A stretch of 64,000 nt of DNA from Candidatus Eremiobacterota bacterium (GTDB taxonomy: Bacteria > Vulcanimicrobiota > Vulcanimicrobiia > Vulcanimicrobiales > Vulcanimicrobiaceae), in NCBI GenBank assembly GCA_019240525.1, contig JAFAYE010000001.1:903300-967299 (forward strand). The letters are read 5' to 3'. The first letter of the stretch is position 1. Every line of letters begins with the position of its first letter. Position numbers and translations under genes: made by a program. Shown here piece by piece: positions 46,657-54,646 of the stretch. The notes below the pieces were generated by a model. The model was given only the letters and a program-made list of their open reading frames with translations, searched no databases and was not told where the DNA came from.

Positions 46657-47505
46657 ATGGCAGCGGAGCGGATGTCAACCCTCGCTGGGCGCCCGGTTGC
46701 GCGTCCAAATTCCTTTATATTTACCCTCTACGGAGACATGGTCGCCCGCCTCTCGAGCGACGGGTCATTGCGGATCAGCGCCTTGATCCGCCTGATGGCG
46801 ACGTTCGGCGTTTCGGCCGCCGCGGTAAGGCAGGCCGTTTCCCGCATGACGCGGCAGGGATGGCTCGTCGCCCGGCGCGAGGGCAACCGGGCAGCGTACG
46901 GGGTGACCGACCGCGGATCCCAGCGAATCGTCGAGCTGAGCCCGCGGATTTATGGGCCGGTCATCGGGTGGGATGGTCGCTGGCGCCTGCTCTCCTACGC
47001 GATCGGGGAGGCCCATCGAAAGCGTCGCGAACGGCTTCGCAAAGAGCTGAGCGCTCTGGGTTGGGCCCCGCTCTCACCGTCGACGTGGATCTCACCGTCC
47101 GACACCTTGGGCGCGGCGCGCGATGCGGCGCGCGCCACCGGCACTCTCGACGCGGTGAATCTTTTCACGAGCGAGTATCGCGGACCGTTGAGCGACCGCC
47201 AACTGCTTGAACGCTGCTGGGACGTGGATGCAATTGCCGCGGCCTACCGCGAGTTCGTCGCCCGCTACGCCCCCTTGCTCGCGCAAGAACGCGCACGTCC
47301 CGGCTTTAGCGACGAGGAGGCGTTCGTTCAGCGCCTTTGGCTCGTGCACGACTATCGCCGATTCGTCTACCTCGATCCCGGACTACCCAGCGAGCTGCTG
47401 CCCGCACAGTGGCCGGGCACCGCCGCGGCAGCACTCTTTCGCGAACTCTACGCGGCGCTCGAGGTGCAATCACAACGCTACTTTCATCTTTGCGCGCAGC
47501 AATGA
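46657..47505 (+). CDS. paaX: PaaX-family phenylacetyl-CoA-type transcriptional repressor
   Basis: 282 residues from the ATG at 46657; an ATG five codons later (46672) is also plausible. Winged HTH at about 14-90 (FIFTLYGDMVAR, LIRLMATFGVSAAAVRQAVSR, MTRQGWLVARREGN), a central PaaX domain (WDGRWRLLSYAI) and a C-terminal region (LWLVHDYRRFVYLDPGLPSELLP) typical of the PaaX family. PaaX proteins repress aromatic-acid genes and release DNA on binding an aryl-CoA such as phenylacetyl-CoA. Divergent from the BoxB-like operon with 54 bp between starts. Confidence 0.9.
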   Translation: MAAERMSTLAGRPVARPNSFIFTLYGDMVARLSSDGSLRISALIRLMATFGVSAAAVRQAVSRMTRQGWLVARREGNRAAYGVTDRGSQRIVELSPRIYGPVIGWDGRWRLLSYAIGEAHRKRRERLRKELSALGWAPLSPSTWISPSDTLGAARDAARATGTLDAVNLFTSEYRGPLSDRQLLERCWDVDAIAAAYREFVARYAPLLAQERARPGFSDEEAFVQRLWLVHDYRRFVYLDPGLPSELLPAQWPGTAAAALFRELYAALEVQSQRYFHLCAQQ

Positions 47506-47543
47506 AACGGGTGCGACCGGCGCTGCGTCGAATCGAGACGGCC

Positions 47544-47942
47544 ATGCCCAAACGCCTGCTCTTTGCACTGGCCGTCGGCGCTCTTGCCGTCGCGGCGTGC
47601 CACAACGGAACGCCCAGCACAACACCAACGGTTCCCGCCACGTCACCGACGCCGAATCCTAAAATTACTATGGCGGCCGTTCAGGTGACGATCAACGGCA
47701 CCCCGGCCCCGCGGATTCCCGTCGAGATCTCGACGCCGAGGTCGACCGCGAGCCCTCGCCCCGGCACACCGTTCTTTACCAAGAACTCAGGCAAGAAAGG
47801 CTTCGCGCGGTTCAATCATCTCAAACCGAGCCAGACCTACTGCTGGGTTGCAATCTTTTCGCAAAGCTTTCGCTCGTCGTTTTGCGCCGACTGGCAGGAG
47901 TGGCAGAGCGGCACCATTCCGCTCGGCAGCCCCGGAAGCTAG
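47544..47942 (+). CDS. Small lipoprotein with an Ig-like/prealbumin-like domain
   Basis: 132 residues from the ATG at 47544, chosen because it gives a compact lipoprotein signal peptide (MPKRLLFALAVGALAVAAC, C19). An earlier ATG at 47502 overlaps the paaX stop as ATGA and would add 14 basic residues. The mature protein has a Thr/Pro linker and a beta-rich domain (VQVTINGTPAPRIPVEIS, then FARFNHLKPSQTYCWVAIF) with two cysteines. Function unknown. Its stop overlaps the next convergent gene's stop in the palindrome CTAG. Confidence 0.65.
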   Translation: MPKRLLFALAVGALAVAACHNGTPSTTPTVPATSPTPNPKITMAAVQVTINGTPAPRIPVEISTPRSTASPRPGTPFFTKNSGKKGFARFNHLKPSQTYCWVAIFSQSFRSSFCADWQEWQSGTIPLGSPGS

Positions 47943-48268
47943 ACTTCGTCGTCGTGCAGATGCAGATGACAGCCGTCTTCAGCTTCCAAGAGCACGTCGC
48001 GCGCTTCGGCGAGCACGGCGGTCGATAGCGGAGCGCTCGGCGGCTCGATCGTCCCTTCGGCCGCGAGAAAGTTTACTTCGCTCCAGTCTTCCCAGGTTTC
48101 GAGGGGTTCGTCGCTGGGTTCGGTGGGGAAGCGCACGCAGAAGCCTTGATCGATGTGCAGCCCGACAACCGTCACTTGAGTGCCGCGCGGAAGATAGGTT
48201 CCGTCTTTCCACAGCGTCCCATACGTGGTGCTGTAGACCGCGCCGATTTTGAGCGGTTCGTCCATCAT
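47939..48268 (-). CDS. Small acidic protein of unknown function
   Basis: 109 residues, strongly acidic. The N-terminal half (KIGAVYSTTYGTLWKDGTY, then RGTQVTVVGLHIDQGFCVRF) looks like a small SH3-like beta-barrel; the C-terminal half is Glu/Asp-rich and ends with HLHLHDDEV. No family recognised. It lies 5 bp after the aldehyde dehydrogenase gene on the same strand, so it is probably the last gene of that operon. Confidence 0.6.
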   Translation of the reverse strand: MMDEPLKIGAVYSTTYGTLWKDGTYLPRGTQVTVVGLHIDQGFCVRFPTEPSDEPLETWEDWSEVNFLAAEGTIEPPSAPLSTAVLAEARDVLLEAEDGCHLHLHDDEV

Positions 48269-48273
48269 CGTGC

Positions 48274-49767
48274 CTATACCCCGAACGGGTCCATCGGTTT
48301 CTCACCGATGTACGTAAGAACGCTCTTGGTTTCGGTATAGAGGCGCATCGTTTCCATCCCCAGTTCGCGGCCATACCCCGACTGTTTGTAGCCCCCGAAC
48401 GGAACGCCCGGGAAAACTGCATACGGCGTATTGATCGCGACCGATCCGCTCCGAATCGCGCGCGCAACCCGATTGGCCCGACCGATGCTCGTTGACCAGA
48501 CGCTTGCGGCAAGGCCGTACTCGCTCGCATTGGCCAGTGCGATCGCTTCCGCTTCGTCCTTGAATCGCACCAGGGTCGCGACCGGTCCGAAGATCTCCTC
48601 GCGCGCAATGCGATGCGAATTCTGCGCCTCGAACGCCGTCGGACTCCAGAAGGTGCCGCCCGCAAATGCTCCGCCGATATCGGCCGGCTTTCCGCCTAAG
48701 AGCGGCGTCGCACCCTCGGCAACACCGATCGCGCAGTACTCCCGAATTTTTTCGTACTGGTCGTGCAGCGTAATCGCGCCGATCTGCGACGAGGTATCTT
48801 CGGGATCGCCGACCCGCAGGCGCTTCGCCTTCTCGGCAAATGCGCTCGCGAAGCGATCGTAGATCCCCGCTTGCACCAAAATGCGTGACCGCGCTTCACA
48901 ACACTGGCCTGCATTATAGTAGACGCCGTAAAGCGCGCCGGCTACCGCCGCATCGAGATCGGCGTCATCGAAGACGACCGCCGGGGACTTGCCGCCGAGT
49001 TCGAGGGTTACTCGCTTGAGCGTTTGGGCCGCGGCTGCGGCAACCGTCTTTCCGGTGGTCGTCGAGCCGGTAAACGCGATCTTGTCGATGCCGGGATGTT
49101 CCACCATCCAGGCGCCGATCGGCCGCGTGGAACCCGTCAAGACGTTGAGCACGCCTTCGGGAACGCCGGCTTCGAGTGCAAGCTTTCCGAGTTCGATCGC
49201 GGTCAACGGTGTCACCGATGAGGGCTTGAGTACGATCGTGCAACCCGTGGCGAGCGCGGGCGCGACCTTCCACGTTGCAAGCAACAGCGGAAAATTCCAC
49301 GGCACGATGGCGCCAACCACACCGACCGGCTCGCGAACGGTATTGGCCAGATAGGTTGGAATCGGCGGCGGAAGCGTCTCGCCGTAATTTTTTGTCGCGG
49401 CGCCGGCGTAGAATTCGAACGTGTCGACGATTGCGCTCAGCTCGCCCTTCGCCGTCGAGATCGTCTTGCCGTTGTCGCGCACTTCGATCAATGCGAGATC
49501 CGCTGCGCGTTCTGCGATCAGTTGGGCGAGCTTGTACATGATTTTCGCGCGCCGCGACGCGGCCATTGTCGGCCAGCGGCCGGTATCGAAGGCGTGTCGT
49601 GCGGCGGCAACCGCTGCGTCGACGTCGTCGCGGGTCGCGTCGGCGACGTCGGCGATCTTCGCCCCGGTGGCTGGATTGCGGTCCTCGTAAACGCCGCCGT
49701 CGGACGCGTCGCGGTTGTGCGCTCCGATACAGAGTTGCGTCATCGCCGGCGTTGAGGTCGTGTTCAT
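48274..49767 (-). CDS. NAD(P)-dependent aldehyde dehydrogenase
   Basis: 497 residues from the ATG overlapping the thiolase stop (ATGA). Catalytic C290 in NAGQCCEARSR, general base E256 in TLELGGKSP, Asn157 in PWNFPLLLA and cofactor loop FTGSTTTGK are all present, with NTPYAVFPGVPFGGYKQSG near the end. Most like betaine/phenylacetaldehyde-type dehydrogenases. In this cluster it may oxidise the ring-opened semialdehyde (role of BoxD or the ALDH half of PaaZ), or an aldehyde precursor such as phenylacetaldehyde. Confidence 0.92.
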   Translation of the reverse strand: MNTTSTPAMTQLCIGAHNRDASDGGVYEDRNPATGAKIADVADATRDDVDAAVAAARHAFDTGRWPTMAASRRAKIMYKLAQLIAERAADLALIEVRDNGKTISTAKGELSAIVDTFEFYAGAATKNYGETLPPPIPTYLANTVREPVGVVGAIVPWNFPLLLATWKVAPALATGCTIVLKPSSVTPLTAIELGKLALEAGVPEGVLNVLTGSTRPIGAWMVEHPGIDKIAFTGSTTTGKTVAAAAAQTLKRVTLELGGKSPAVVFDDADLDAAVAGALYGVYYNAGQCCEARSRILVQAGIYDRFASAFAEKAKRLRVGDPEDTSSQIGAITLHDQYEKIREYCAIGVAEGATPLLGGKPADIGGAFAGGTFWSPTAFEAQNSHRIAREEIFGPVATLVRFKDEAEAIALANASEYGLAASVWSTSIGRANRVARAIRSGSVAINTPYAVFPGVPFGGYKQSGYGRELGMETMRLYTETKSVLTYIGEKPMDPFGV

Positions 49768-50978
49768 TGCGATGCCTTCAACTCCACTCGCTCGAATACC
49801 GTTGCGATCCCTTGCCCGACGCCGACGCACATCGTCGCGAGCCCGTACCGAGCGCTGCGTCGCCGCAGCTCGTGCAGTAAAGTGGTCGCGATCCGCGCGC
49901 CGCTCGCGCCGAGCGGATGACCGAGCGCTATCGCGCCGCCGTTGACGTTGGTGATCGCCGCGTCGAACTCCAGGTCTCGCATGCAGGCAATGGCTTGCGC
50001 GGCGAAAGCCTCGTTGATTTCAATGAGGTCGAGCTGCCCGATCTCCAGACCCAGACGACGCAACACTTTGCGGGTTGCCGGAATCGGCCCCAAGCCCATG
50101 ACGTCGGGCGCCACGCCGGCCGACGCGCTGCCGACGTAACGGGCCATGGGCGTCAGCCGCAGCGCGCGCGCGCGTTGCGCTTCGCACAAGAGCAATGCCG
50201 ATGCGCCGTCGTTGATCCCCGATGAGTTTCCCGCCGTCACGGTTCCCCCGCGCGCGAACGCCGGCTCGAGCGCCGCCAGCGCTTCGATTGACGACTGCGG
50301 GCGCGGGTGTTCGTCACGCGAAACGCGCGCGATCGCACCGCGGCCGTCGCGCACCGGAACGGCAACGATCTCGTCATCGAAGGCGCCGCGTTCCATCGCC
50401 GTCTTCCATTTTACTTGCGATTCGAGCGCAAAGCGGTCTTGCTCGAGGCGCGTGATGCCATACTGCTGAGCAACTCTCTCCGCCGTCTCGCCAAGCGAAA
50501 TCGTCCATTCCGCCGGCATCGCCGCGTTGACCATCCGCCAACCGAGCACGGTGTCGAAAAGCTGCTGTTTGCGACCGAATGCGAGATCACTCTTCGGAAG
50601 AACGTAGGGCGCGCGCGTCATCGATTCGACGCCGCCGGCGATCATTACGTCGCCCTCACCGAAGGCGATCGCTTGCGCCGCCGAGTTGATTGCCTGCAGG
50701 CTCGAGCCGCAGAGCCGGTTGATCGTCGTGCCCGCAACCGAAAGCGGCAGATTCGCGAGCAGGACGGCCATGCGCGCGACATTCCGATTGTCTTCGCCGC
50801 TCTGATTCGCCGCTCCGAAATAAACGTCGTCCACGACCTCGGCGGGCACGCCGGTGCGCTCGACGATCGCGCTAAGGACGAGCGCTGCGAGATCGTCGGG
50901 ACGGACGCCCGCGAACGCACCGCCGAACCGCCCGATTGGAGTGCGTAGTGCGTCGATGACCCAAACCTCGCGACTCAT
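49764..50978 (-). CDS. Acetyl-CoA acyltransferase (PaaJ/PcaF-like thiolase)
   Basis: 404 residues. Nucleophile C90 in NRLCGSSLQA, EDNRNVARMAVLLANLP (62-78), NEAFAAQA, the GHPLGASGAR histidine and the final cysteine in MCVGVGQG. The EDNRNVARMA segment is typical of beta-ketoadipyl-CoA thiolases (PcaF/PaaJ). Expected to cleave the 3-oxoacyl-CoA left after ring opening, giving acetyl-CoA plus a shorter acyl-CoA. Coupled by 4-bp overlaps to both neighbours. Confidence 0.93.
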   Translation of the reverse strand: MSREVWVIDALRTPIGRFGGAFAGVRPDDLAALVLSAIVERTGVPAEVVDDVYFGAANQSGEDNRNVARMAVLLANLPLSVAGTTINRLCGSSLQAINSAAQAIAFGEGDVMIAGGVESMTRAPYVLPKSDLAFGRKQQLFDTVLGWRMVNAAMPAEWTISLGETAERVAQQYGITRLEQDRFALESQVKWKTAMERGAFDDEIVAVPVRDGRGAIARVSRDEHPRPQSSIEALAALEPAFARGGTVTAGNSSGINDGASALLLCEAQRARALRLTPMARYVGSASAGVAPDVMGLGPIPATRKVLRRLGLEIGQLDLIEINEAFAAQAIACMRDLEFDAAITNVNGGAIALGHPLGASGARIATTLLHELRRRSARYGLATMCVGVGQGIATVFERVELKASQ

Positions 50979-52564
50979 TCCAATGCTTCCTCTGGCGCAG
51001 CCTCAACGACATCGAGCATCCACAGCGCCCGGTGCGGCGCAAATGCTTCGCCCTCCGACTCTGCGAGCCGCTTCAAGATTCGAGCGATGCGCGCGCCTCC
51101 GACTTCCCTTCCCAACGCAATCGGCCCCGTAGGATAGTTCGCGCCAAGCTGCATTGCCGTATCGACATCGTCGGGAACGGCGACGTCCTCAGCAACCGCG
51201 ACGATCGCTTCGTTGACAACGCTGCCAATGGTTCGGCCGAGAAAGAGTCCCGGCACATCATCGAGGAGGACCACGCCCTTGCCAAGCTCGCCGAAGAGCT
51301 CTTGCGCGAGTTCCAACGCATCGTCGGAAACAGACTCAGAATCGACGATCTCAACGATCTGCTGCATCGCGAGCGAGCCGAGCACTCCATAGCCGACGAG
51401 CCGCTGCGGATGGCGCGCGCGCCGCGCGCTCGCCTCCACATCGGTGGAATACGCATCGACGAAAACCACGCATTCTGGGCCGAGACGCGCCTCGAGCTCG
51501 GTAATAAACTCGCCGCGATCGCGAGCGCCATCGCCACCGCCCGCGTCGACGGCGATCGTTGCATCGGGCGAAAGACCGTCGAGGAAGTCATCGTTAACGA
51601 CCCGCTGTACGACCGCATACCGCTGCTCGAGTAGCTCCGCCAGCTCGTCGGCTCGCACTCCGAAGCCGACGACCGCCACGATCTCATCATCATTCCGATC
51701 GCTAGCCGTGGGGTGCACCGCGGGTTCGAACCGCTCGAGCTTTGCGTCTCCATACGAATAAAAACCAGCGCCGCTCTTTCGCCCGAGCAAGCCTTGTGCT
51801 ACCATTTGGCGCTGCAGCTCGACCGGAGCAAATCGCTCCGCGCCGGTGCGGGCATAGAGCGACTCGGTCGTCGCGAGATTGACGTCGAGACCGATCAGAT
51901 CCATCAGCTCGAATGGCCCCATGCGAAAGCCAATACCGCGCGCTAACGCGTCGAGCTCCGCTGCCGATGCGACGCCGTCCTCGAGGGCGCGCAATGCCTG
52001 CAAGTAGTACGGACGCGCGATACGATTGACAATAAAGCCGGGCGTGTCCGCGGCCAGGACTGCCGTCTTGCCCATCTTCGCGACTGCTTCGTATGCCCGC
52101 TCGAGTGTCTCGTCGCTGGTCTGCGGCCCAGCGACGACCTCGATCAGTTGCATTCGCGTCGGCGGATTGAAAAAGTGGAGGCCCACGACCCGCGCCGGAT
52201 TCGTCACCACGTCGGCGAGATCGGCCACCGCGAGCGACGACGTGTTGGTGGCAATCAATGCATCGGGCGAGAGCTCCGCATCGAGCTCCGTGAAGACGTT
52301 GCGCTTGAGCTCGAAGCGTTCCGGAACCGCCTCGATGGCCAAGTCCACATCGCCGCTCGGGCCAATCGCGTCGCGCCAACGGATGCGGTCGAGTGCCGAC
52401 CCATCGCCGCTGCGCGCAGCTTCGCGCTGCAACGAAGCAATGGCCCGCTCTCGCGCCCCAGCATCGGGCTCGACGATCTCGACGTCGTAAGCAGCGCGAG
52501 CAGCCACGAATCCAATGCCCGCGCCCATGGTTCCGCCGCCCACGACTAAGAGCCGTTCGCTCAT
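50975..52564 (-). CDS. 3-hydroxyacyl-CoA dehydrogenase (PaaH-like, two-module)
   Basis: 529 residues. N-terminal Rossmann fold with VVGGGTMGAGIGF (7-19), AIEAVPERFELK, NTSSLAVADLA and HFFNPPTRMQLIEVV; then a first C-terminal 3HCDH domain (TPGFIVNRIARPYYLQALR). After about residue 300 comes a second Rossmann-like region and another 3HCDH C-terminal helix bundle (ending about 515), as in PaaH/FadB2-type fused dehydrogenases. Oxidises 3-hydroxyacyl-CoA with NAD+. First gene of the operon with thiolase, ALDH and the small acidic protein. Confidence 0.92.
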   Translation of the reverse strand: MSERLLVVGGGTMGAGIGFVAARAAYDVEIVEPDAGARERAIASLQREAARSGDGSALDRIRWRDAIGPSGDVDLAIEAVPERFELKRNVFTELDAELSPDALIATNTSSLAVADLADVVTNPARVVGLHFFNPPTRMQLIEVVAGPQTSDETLERAYEAVAKMGKTAVLAADTPGFIVNRIARPYYLQALRALEDGVASAAELDALARGIGFRMGPFELMDLIGLDVNLATTESLYARTGAERFAPVELQRQMVAQGLLGRKSGAGFYSYGDAKLERFEPAVHPTASDRNDDEIVAVVGFGVRADELAELLEQRYAVVQRVVNDDFLDGLSPDATIAVDAGGGDGARDRGEFITELEARLGPECVVFVDAYSTDVEASARRARHPQRLVGYGVLGSLAMQQIVEIVDSESVSDDALELAQELFGELGKGVVLLDDVPGLFLGRTIGSVVNEAIVAVAEDVAVPDDVDTAMQLGANYPTGPIALGREVGGARIARILKRLAESEGEAFAPHRALWMLDVVEAAPEEALE

Positions 52565-52617
52565 CGGCGGGCTCTTCGCGAGAGGAGCTGCAAACGCTTC
52601 GCCATAGTGGTGGCGAC

Positions 52618-53166
52618 ATGGAAAAACCCCACTGGCAGCGGCGTGCGTCGCATTATATTGTGGATTCCCCCTACATGCGGCTGCGCGCCGACGAGGTCGA
52701 ACTTCCCGGCGGAGCGATCGTCTCGAATTATTACGTGCGCGAGTCACGCGGCTTCGTCGTCATCGTCGCGCTCACACCGAGTGACGACGTCGTGCTCGTG
52801 CGTCAATACCGGTACGGCGCCGATTCGATTCATCTCGAGCTTCCCGCGGGCATGTTGCTCGACGAGGAGGAGCCGCGTGACTGCGCGCTCCGCGAGCTCG
52901 CCGAAGAGACCGGGTACGCGGTGGAGACCTGCGATTTTGCGGCGCAATACTTTCCGGAACCCGTACGTTCGACCGCCCGCGCCTACATTTTCGTCGCCAC
53001 CGGCGCGCGAAAGGTTCGCGAGCCCGCGCCCGATCCGACCGAGCATCTCGAGGTCGAGCTCGTCCCGGTCGGAAGACTTCGCGCGATGCTCGCCGACGGG
53101 CGCGTCGATACGGGCGCATCCATCGCCGCAGGTTACCTCGTACTCGACCGCCTGGCACGGCTATGA
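52618..53166 (+). CDS. NUDIX hydrolase, ADP-ribose pyrophosphatase-like
   Basis: 182 residues. Complete Nudix box from G78 to Y100 (G-x5-E-x7-RE-L-x-EE-x-G), preceded by VRQYRYGADSIHLELPAG, which is typical of ADP-ribose/ADP-sugar pyrophosphatases. Hydrolyses a nucleoside diphosphate linked to another group. Start ATG directly follows the divergent operon's promoter region; 53 bp separate it from the 3-hydroxyacyl-CoA dehydrogenase start. Confidence 0.9.
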   Translation: MEKPHWQRRASHYIVDSPYMRLRADEVELPGGAIVSNYYVRESRGFVVIVALTPSDDVVLVRQYRYGADSIHLELPAGMLLDEEEPRDCALRELAEETGYAVETCDFAAQYFPEPVRSTARAYIFVATGARKVREPAPDPTEHLEVELVPVGRLRAMLADGRVDTGASIAAGYLVLDRLARL

Positions 53167-53203
53167 AACTCTCCGCTCGCCGCCCCGGTAGCTGGTAACG
53201 ACA

Positions 53204-53413
53204 ATGAAAAATGTGACTCCGGCCAAGAACCCGACGATCGCGCTCTTCTTGAAGCTCACCGCGGTCGTCGCCGTAGCGCTCGTCGTACTCCTGATTGCCG
53301 GCTTTCTTTTGAAGATCGTTTTGATCGCCGCGGTGGTAGCGGCGATAGCGGTCGGCGTGTTCTTCCTTTATAACCTCTTTCGGCGCCGCTCGAAACTTCC
53401 GGTCATTCGCTAA
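53204..53413 (+). CDS. Small membrane protein
   Basis: 69 residues. Two hydrophobic stretches (about 13-34 and 36-57) with Arg/Lys-rich C-terminus (LFRRRSKLPVIR). No family recognised. It is 37 bp after the NUDIX gene and overlaps the convergent hydrolase by 11 bp. Confidence 0.6.
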   Translation: MKNVTPAKNPTIALFLKLTAVVAVALVVLLIAGFLLKIVLIAAVVAAIAVGVFFLYNLFRRRSKLPVIR

Positions 53414-54200
53414 GCCACGCGCGCAGGGCGTCGCTCACCCGCTCCGGCTCTTCGAGCATCGGAAGGTGACCGCTTTGCTCGCAAACGACGAGCCGGCCGC
53501 GCGGAAACCGCCGAGCGATGTCGCGAGCTTCGTCCATCTGCACGACGCGGTCGCTCGCACCGGCGATCGTCAGCATTGGAATATCTAAATCCGAGACGAT
53601 GTCTTCGGACGAGGCACGCAACGCCATTCCACGCAACGTCGCGGCGACGCCGGCCGCAGAGTTCGCACGTGCGATTTCATGGGCACGCTCCACGACGTGG
53701 GGCCGGGCGGTCGCGCTTTGTGACCCGAATAACCGCGGCAAATACGCCGCAATCGCCGGCTCCGGAGTTCCGGCGCGCTCGACGCGATCGGCAAGTTCGC
53801 GCCGAGCTGCCGCCTCGCCGGGCGTGTCGGCGCGAAGACGGCCTGCGACCAACGCGAGCCTCGTGATGCGTTCGGTGAACATGCGCGCAAACGCAAGCGC
53901 GACGTATCCTCCCATCGAGTGACCGATCATCGCCGCGCGCTCGATGTTCAGCGCATCGAGCGCCGCGGCAACGTCGGCTGCAAGCCGCTCCATGAGGTAC
54001 GGGCCTTCCGGAACACTCGACGATCCTGCGCCGCGCAAGTCGATGCGAAGGACGCGATACGTTTGCGCGAGTTCGTCGCCGTGCACTTGCCACACCGCAC
54101 GCGTCAACGGAAATCCGTGAATCATCACGACGACCGGTGCGCGTTGCACGCCGTCGACGCTGACATCGATGCACGCGCCGTCATCGGCAAAAACTTGCAT
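53403..54200 (-). CDS. Alpha/beta-hydrolase fold protein
   Basis: 265 residues. Nucleophile elbow GHSMGG (S95), oxyanion HGFPLTR (28-35), acid in GASDRVVQM and His in EQSGHLPMLEEP give a complete Ser-Asp-His triad. Resembles small esterases, haloperoxidase-like or 3-oxoadipate enol-lactonase-like enzymes; PcaD-like activity would suit the neighbouring aromatic genes but is not demonstrated. The start codon lies inside the -35 element of the H1-like gene. Confidence 0.88.
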   Translation of the reverse strand: MQVFADDGACIDVSVDGVQRAPVVVMIHGFPLTRAVWQVHGDELAQTYRVLRIDLRGAGSSSVPEGPYLMERLAADVAAALDALNIERAAMIGHSMGGYVALAFARMFTERITRLALVAGRLRADTPGEAAARRELADRVERAGTPEPAIAAYLPRLFGSQSATARPHVVERAHEIARANSAAGVAATLRGMALRASSEDIVSDLDIPMLTIAGASDRVVQMDEARDIARRFPRGRLVVCEQSGHLPMLEEPERVSDALRAWLSE

Positions 54201-54223
54201 TGAAGCGCGTAATACTGTATAAG
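54195..54223 (+). promoter_or_regulatory. Strong sigma-70-type promoter for the H1-like gene
   Basis: TTGCAT (54195-54200), a 17-bp spacer and TATAAG (54218-54223). Start of transcription is expected near 54230, giving a leader of about 47 nt with GAGAAAGGA. The best promoter-like match I noticed in the window. Confidence 0.7.
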
Positions 54224-54276
54224 GTAGGCAACACCCCTGGTCGCTTGTCGATCAGAGAAAGGATACTCGACAGCCA

Positions 54277-54564
54277 ATGGCAGTCAAACGTAGAAAGAAG
54301 GCTGCGTCGGCCTCAGCGGCACCGCGGAAACGCAAAGCTCGCAAAGTTGCGCGCAAAGCGGCGCCTCGCAAGAAGGCTACGCGCAAGAAAGCGACGCGTA
54401 AAAAAGCAACGCGTAAAAAAGCAACCCGAAAGAAAGCGACGCGCAAGAAAGCCACGCGACGCAAAGCGCGCAAAGGCGGCGCTCGCAAAACCACCCGCAA
54501 AGCCGCGAGCCGTAAACGTAAGGGAGGCCGCAAGGCCACGCGACGTAAGAAGGCAGCAGCCTAA
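54277..54564 (+). CDS. Histone H1-like, Lys/Arg/Ala-rich basic protein
   Basis: 95 residues, about half Lys or Arg, with no acidic residue at all. Composition and ATRKK/KKATR repeats resemble histone H1 C-terminal tails and bacterial AlgP/HctB/Hc1-type proteins, so it probably binds DNA or RNA by charge. Residues 32-61 are six exact KKATR pentapeptides. It has its own strong promoter and two hairpins downstream, which suggests high expression. Nucleoid packing is an inference from composition. Confidence 0.85.
   Translation: MAVKRRKKAASASAAPRKRKARKVARKAAPRKKATRKKATRKKATRKKATRKKATRKKATRRKARKGGARKTTRKAASRKRKGGRKATRRKKAAA
54370..54459 (+). repeat. Six tandem 15-bp repeats encoding KKATR
   Basis: Six 15-nt units in frame, each Lys-Lys-Ala-Thr-Arg, differing mostly at third positions (for example AAGAAAGCGACGCGT and AAAAAAGCAACGCGT). 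The varied codons show the repeat is old and kept at protein level. Copy number could change by slippage. Confidence 0.92.
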
Positions 54565-54577
54565 CCTCGAGCACCCG

Positions 54578-54602
54578 AATTCCGCCATTGATTGGCGGAA
54601 TT
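54578..54602. terminator. Hairpin with perfect 10-bp stem
   Basis: AATTCCGCCA, 5-nt loop TTGAT, TGGCGGAATT, then TT. It lies 13 bp after the H1-like stop. Being nearly symmetric it could stop transcription from either side. Confidence 0.65.
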
Positions 54603-54605
54603 TTA

Positions 54606-54639
54606 GCGAGTCGCGATCCTTCGCGACTCGCTGCTTTTT
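54606..54639 (+). terminator. Rho-independent terminator, second hairpin
   Basis: GCGAGTCGCG, 6-nt loop ATCCTT, CGCGACTCGC, then TGCTTTTT. Perfect 10-bp GC-rich stem followed by five T's on the plus strand. In tandem with the preceding hairpin it insulates the H1-like gene from the convergent MFS gene. The only clear intrinsic terminator seen in the window. Confidence 0.8.
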
Positions 54640-54646
54640 GCGAACC

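Noticed and set aside
54370-54459. CRISPR-like or mobile repeat
   Set aside because: The 15-bp units are contiguous, in frame and encode a pentapeptide; there are no spacers.
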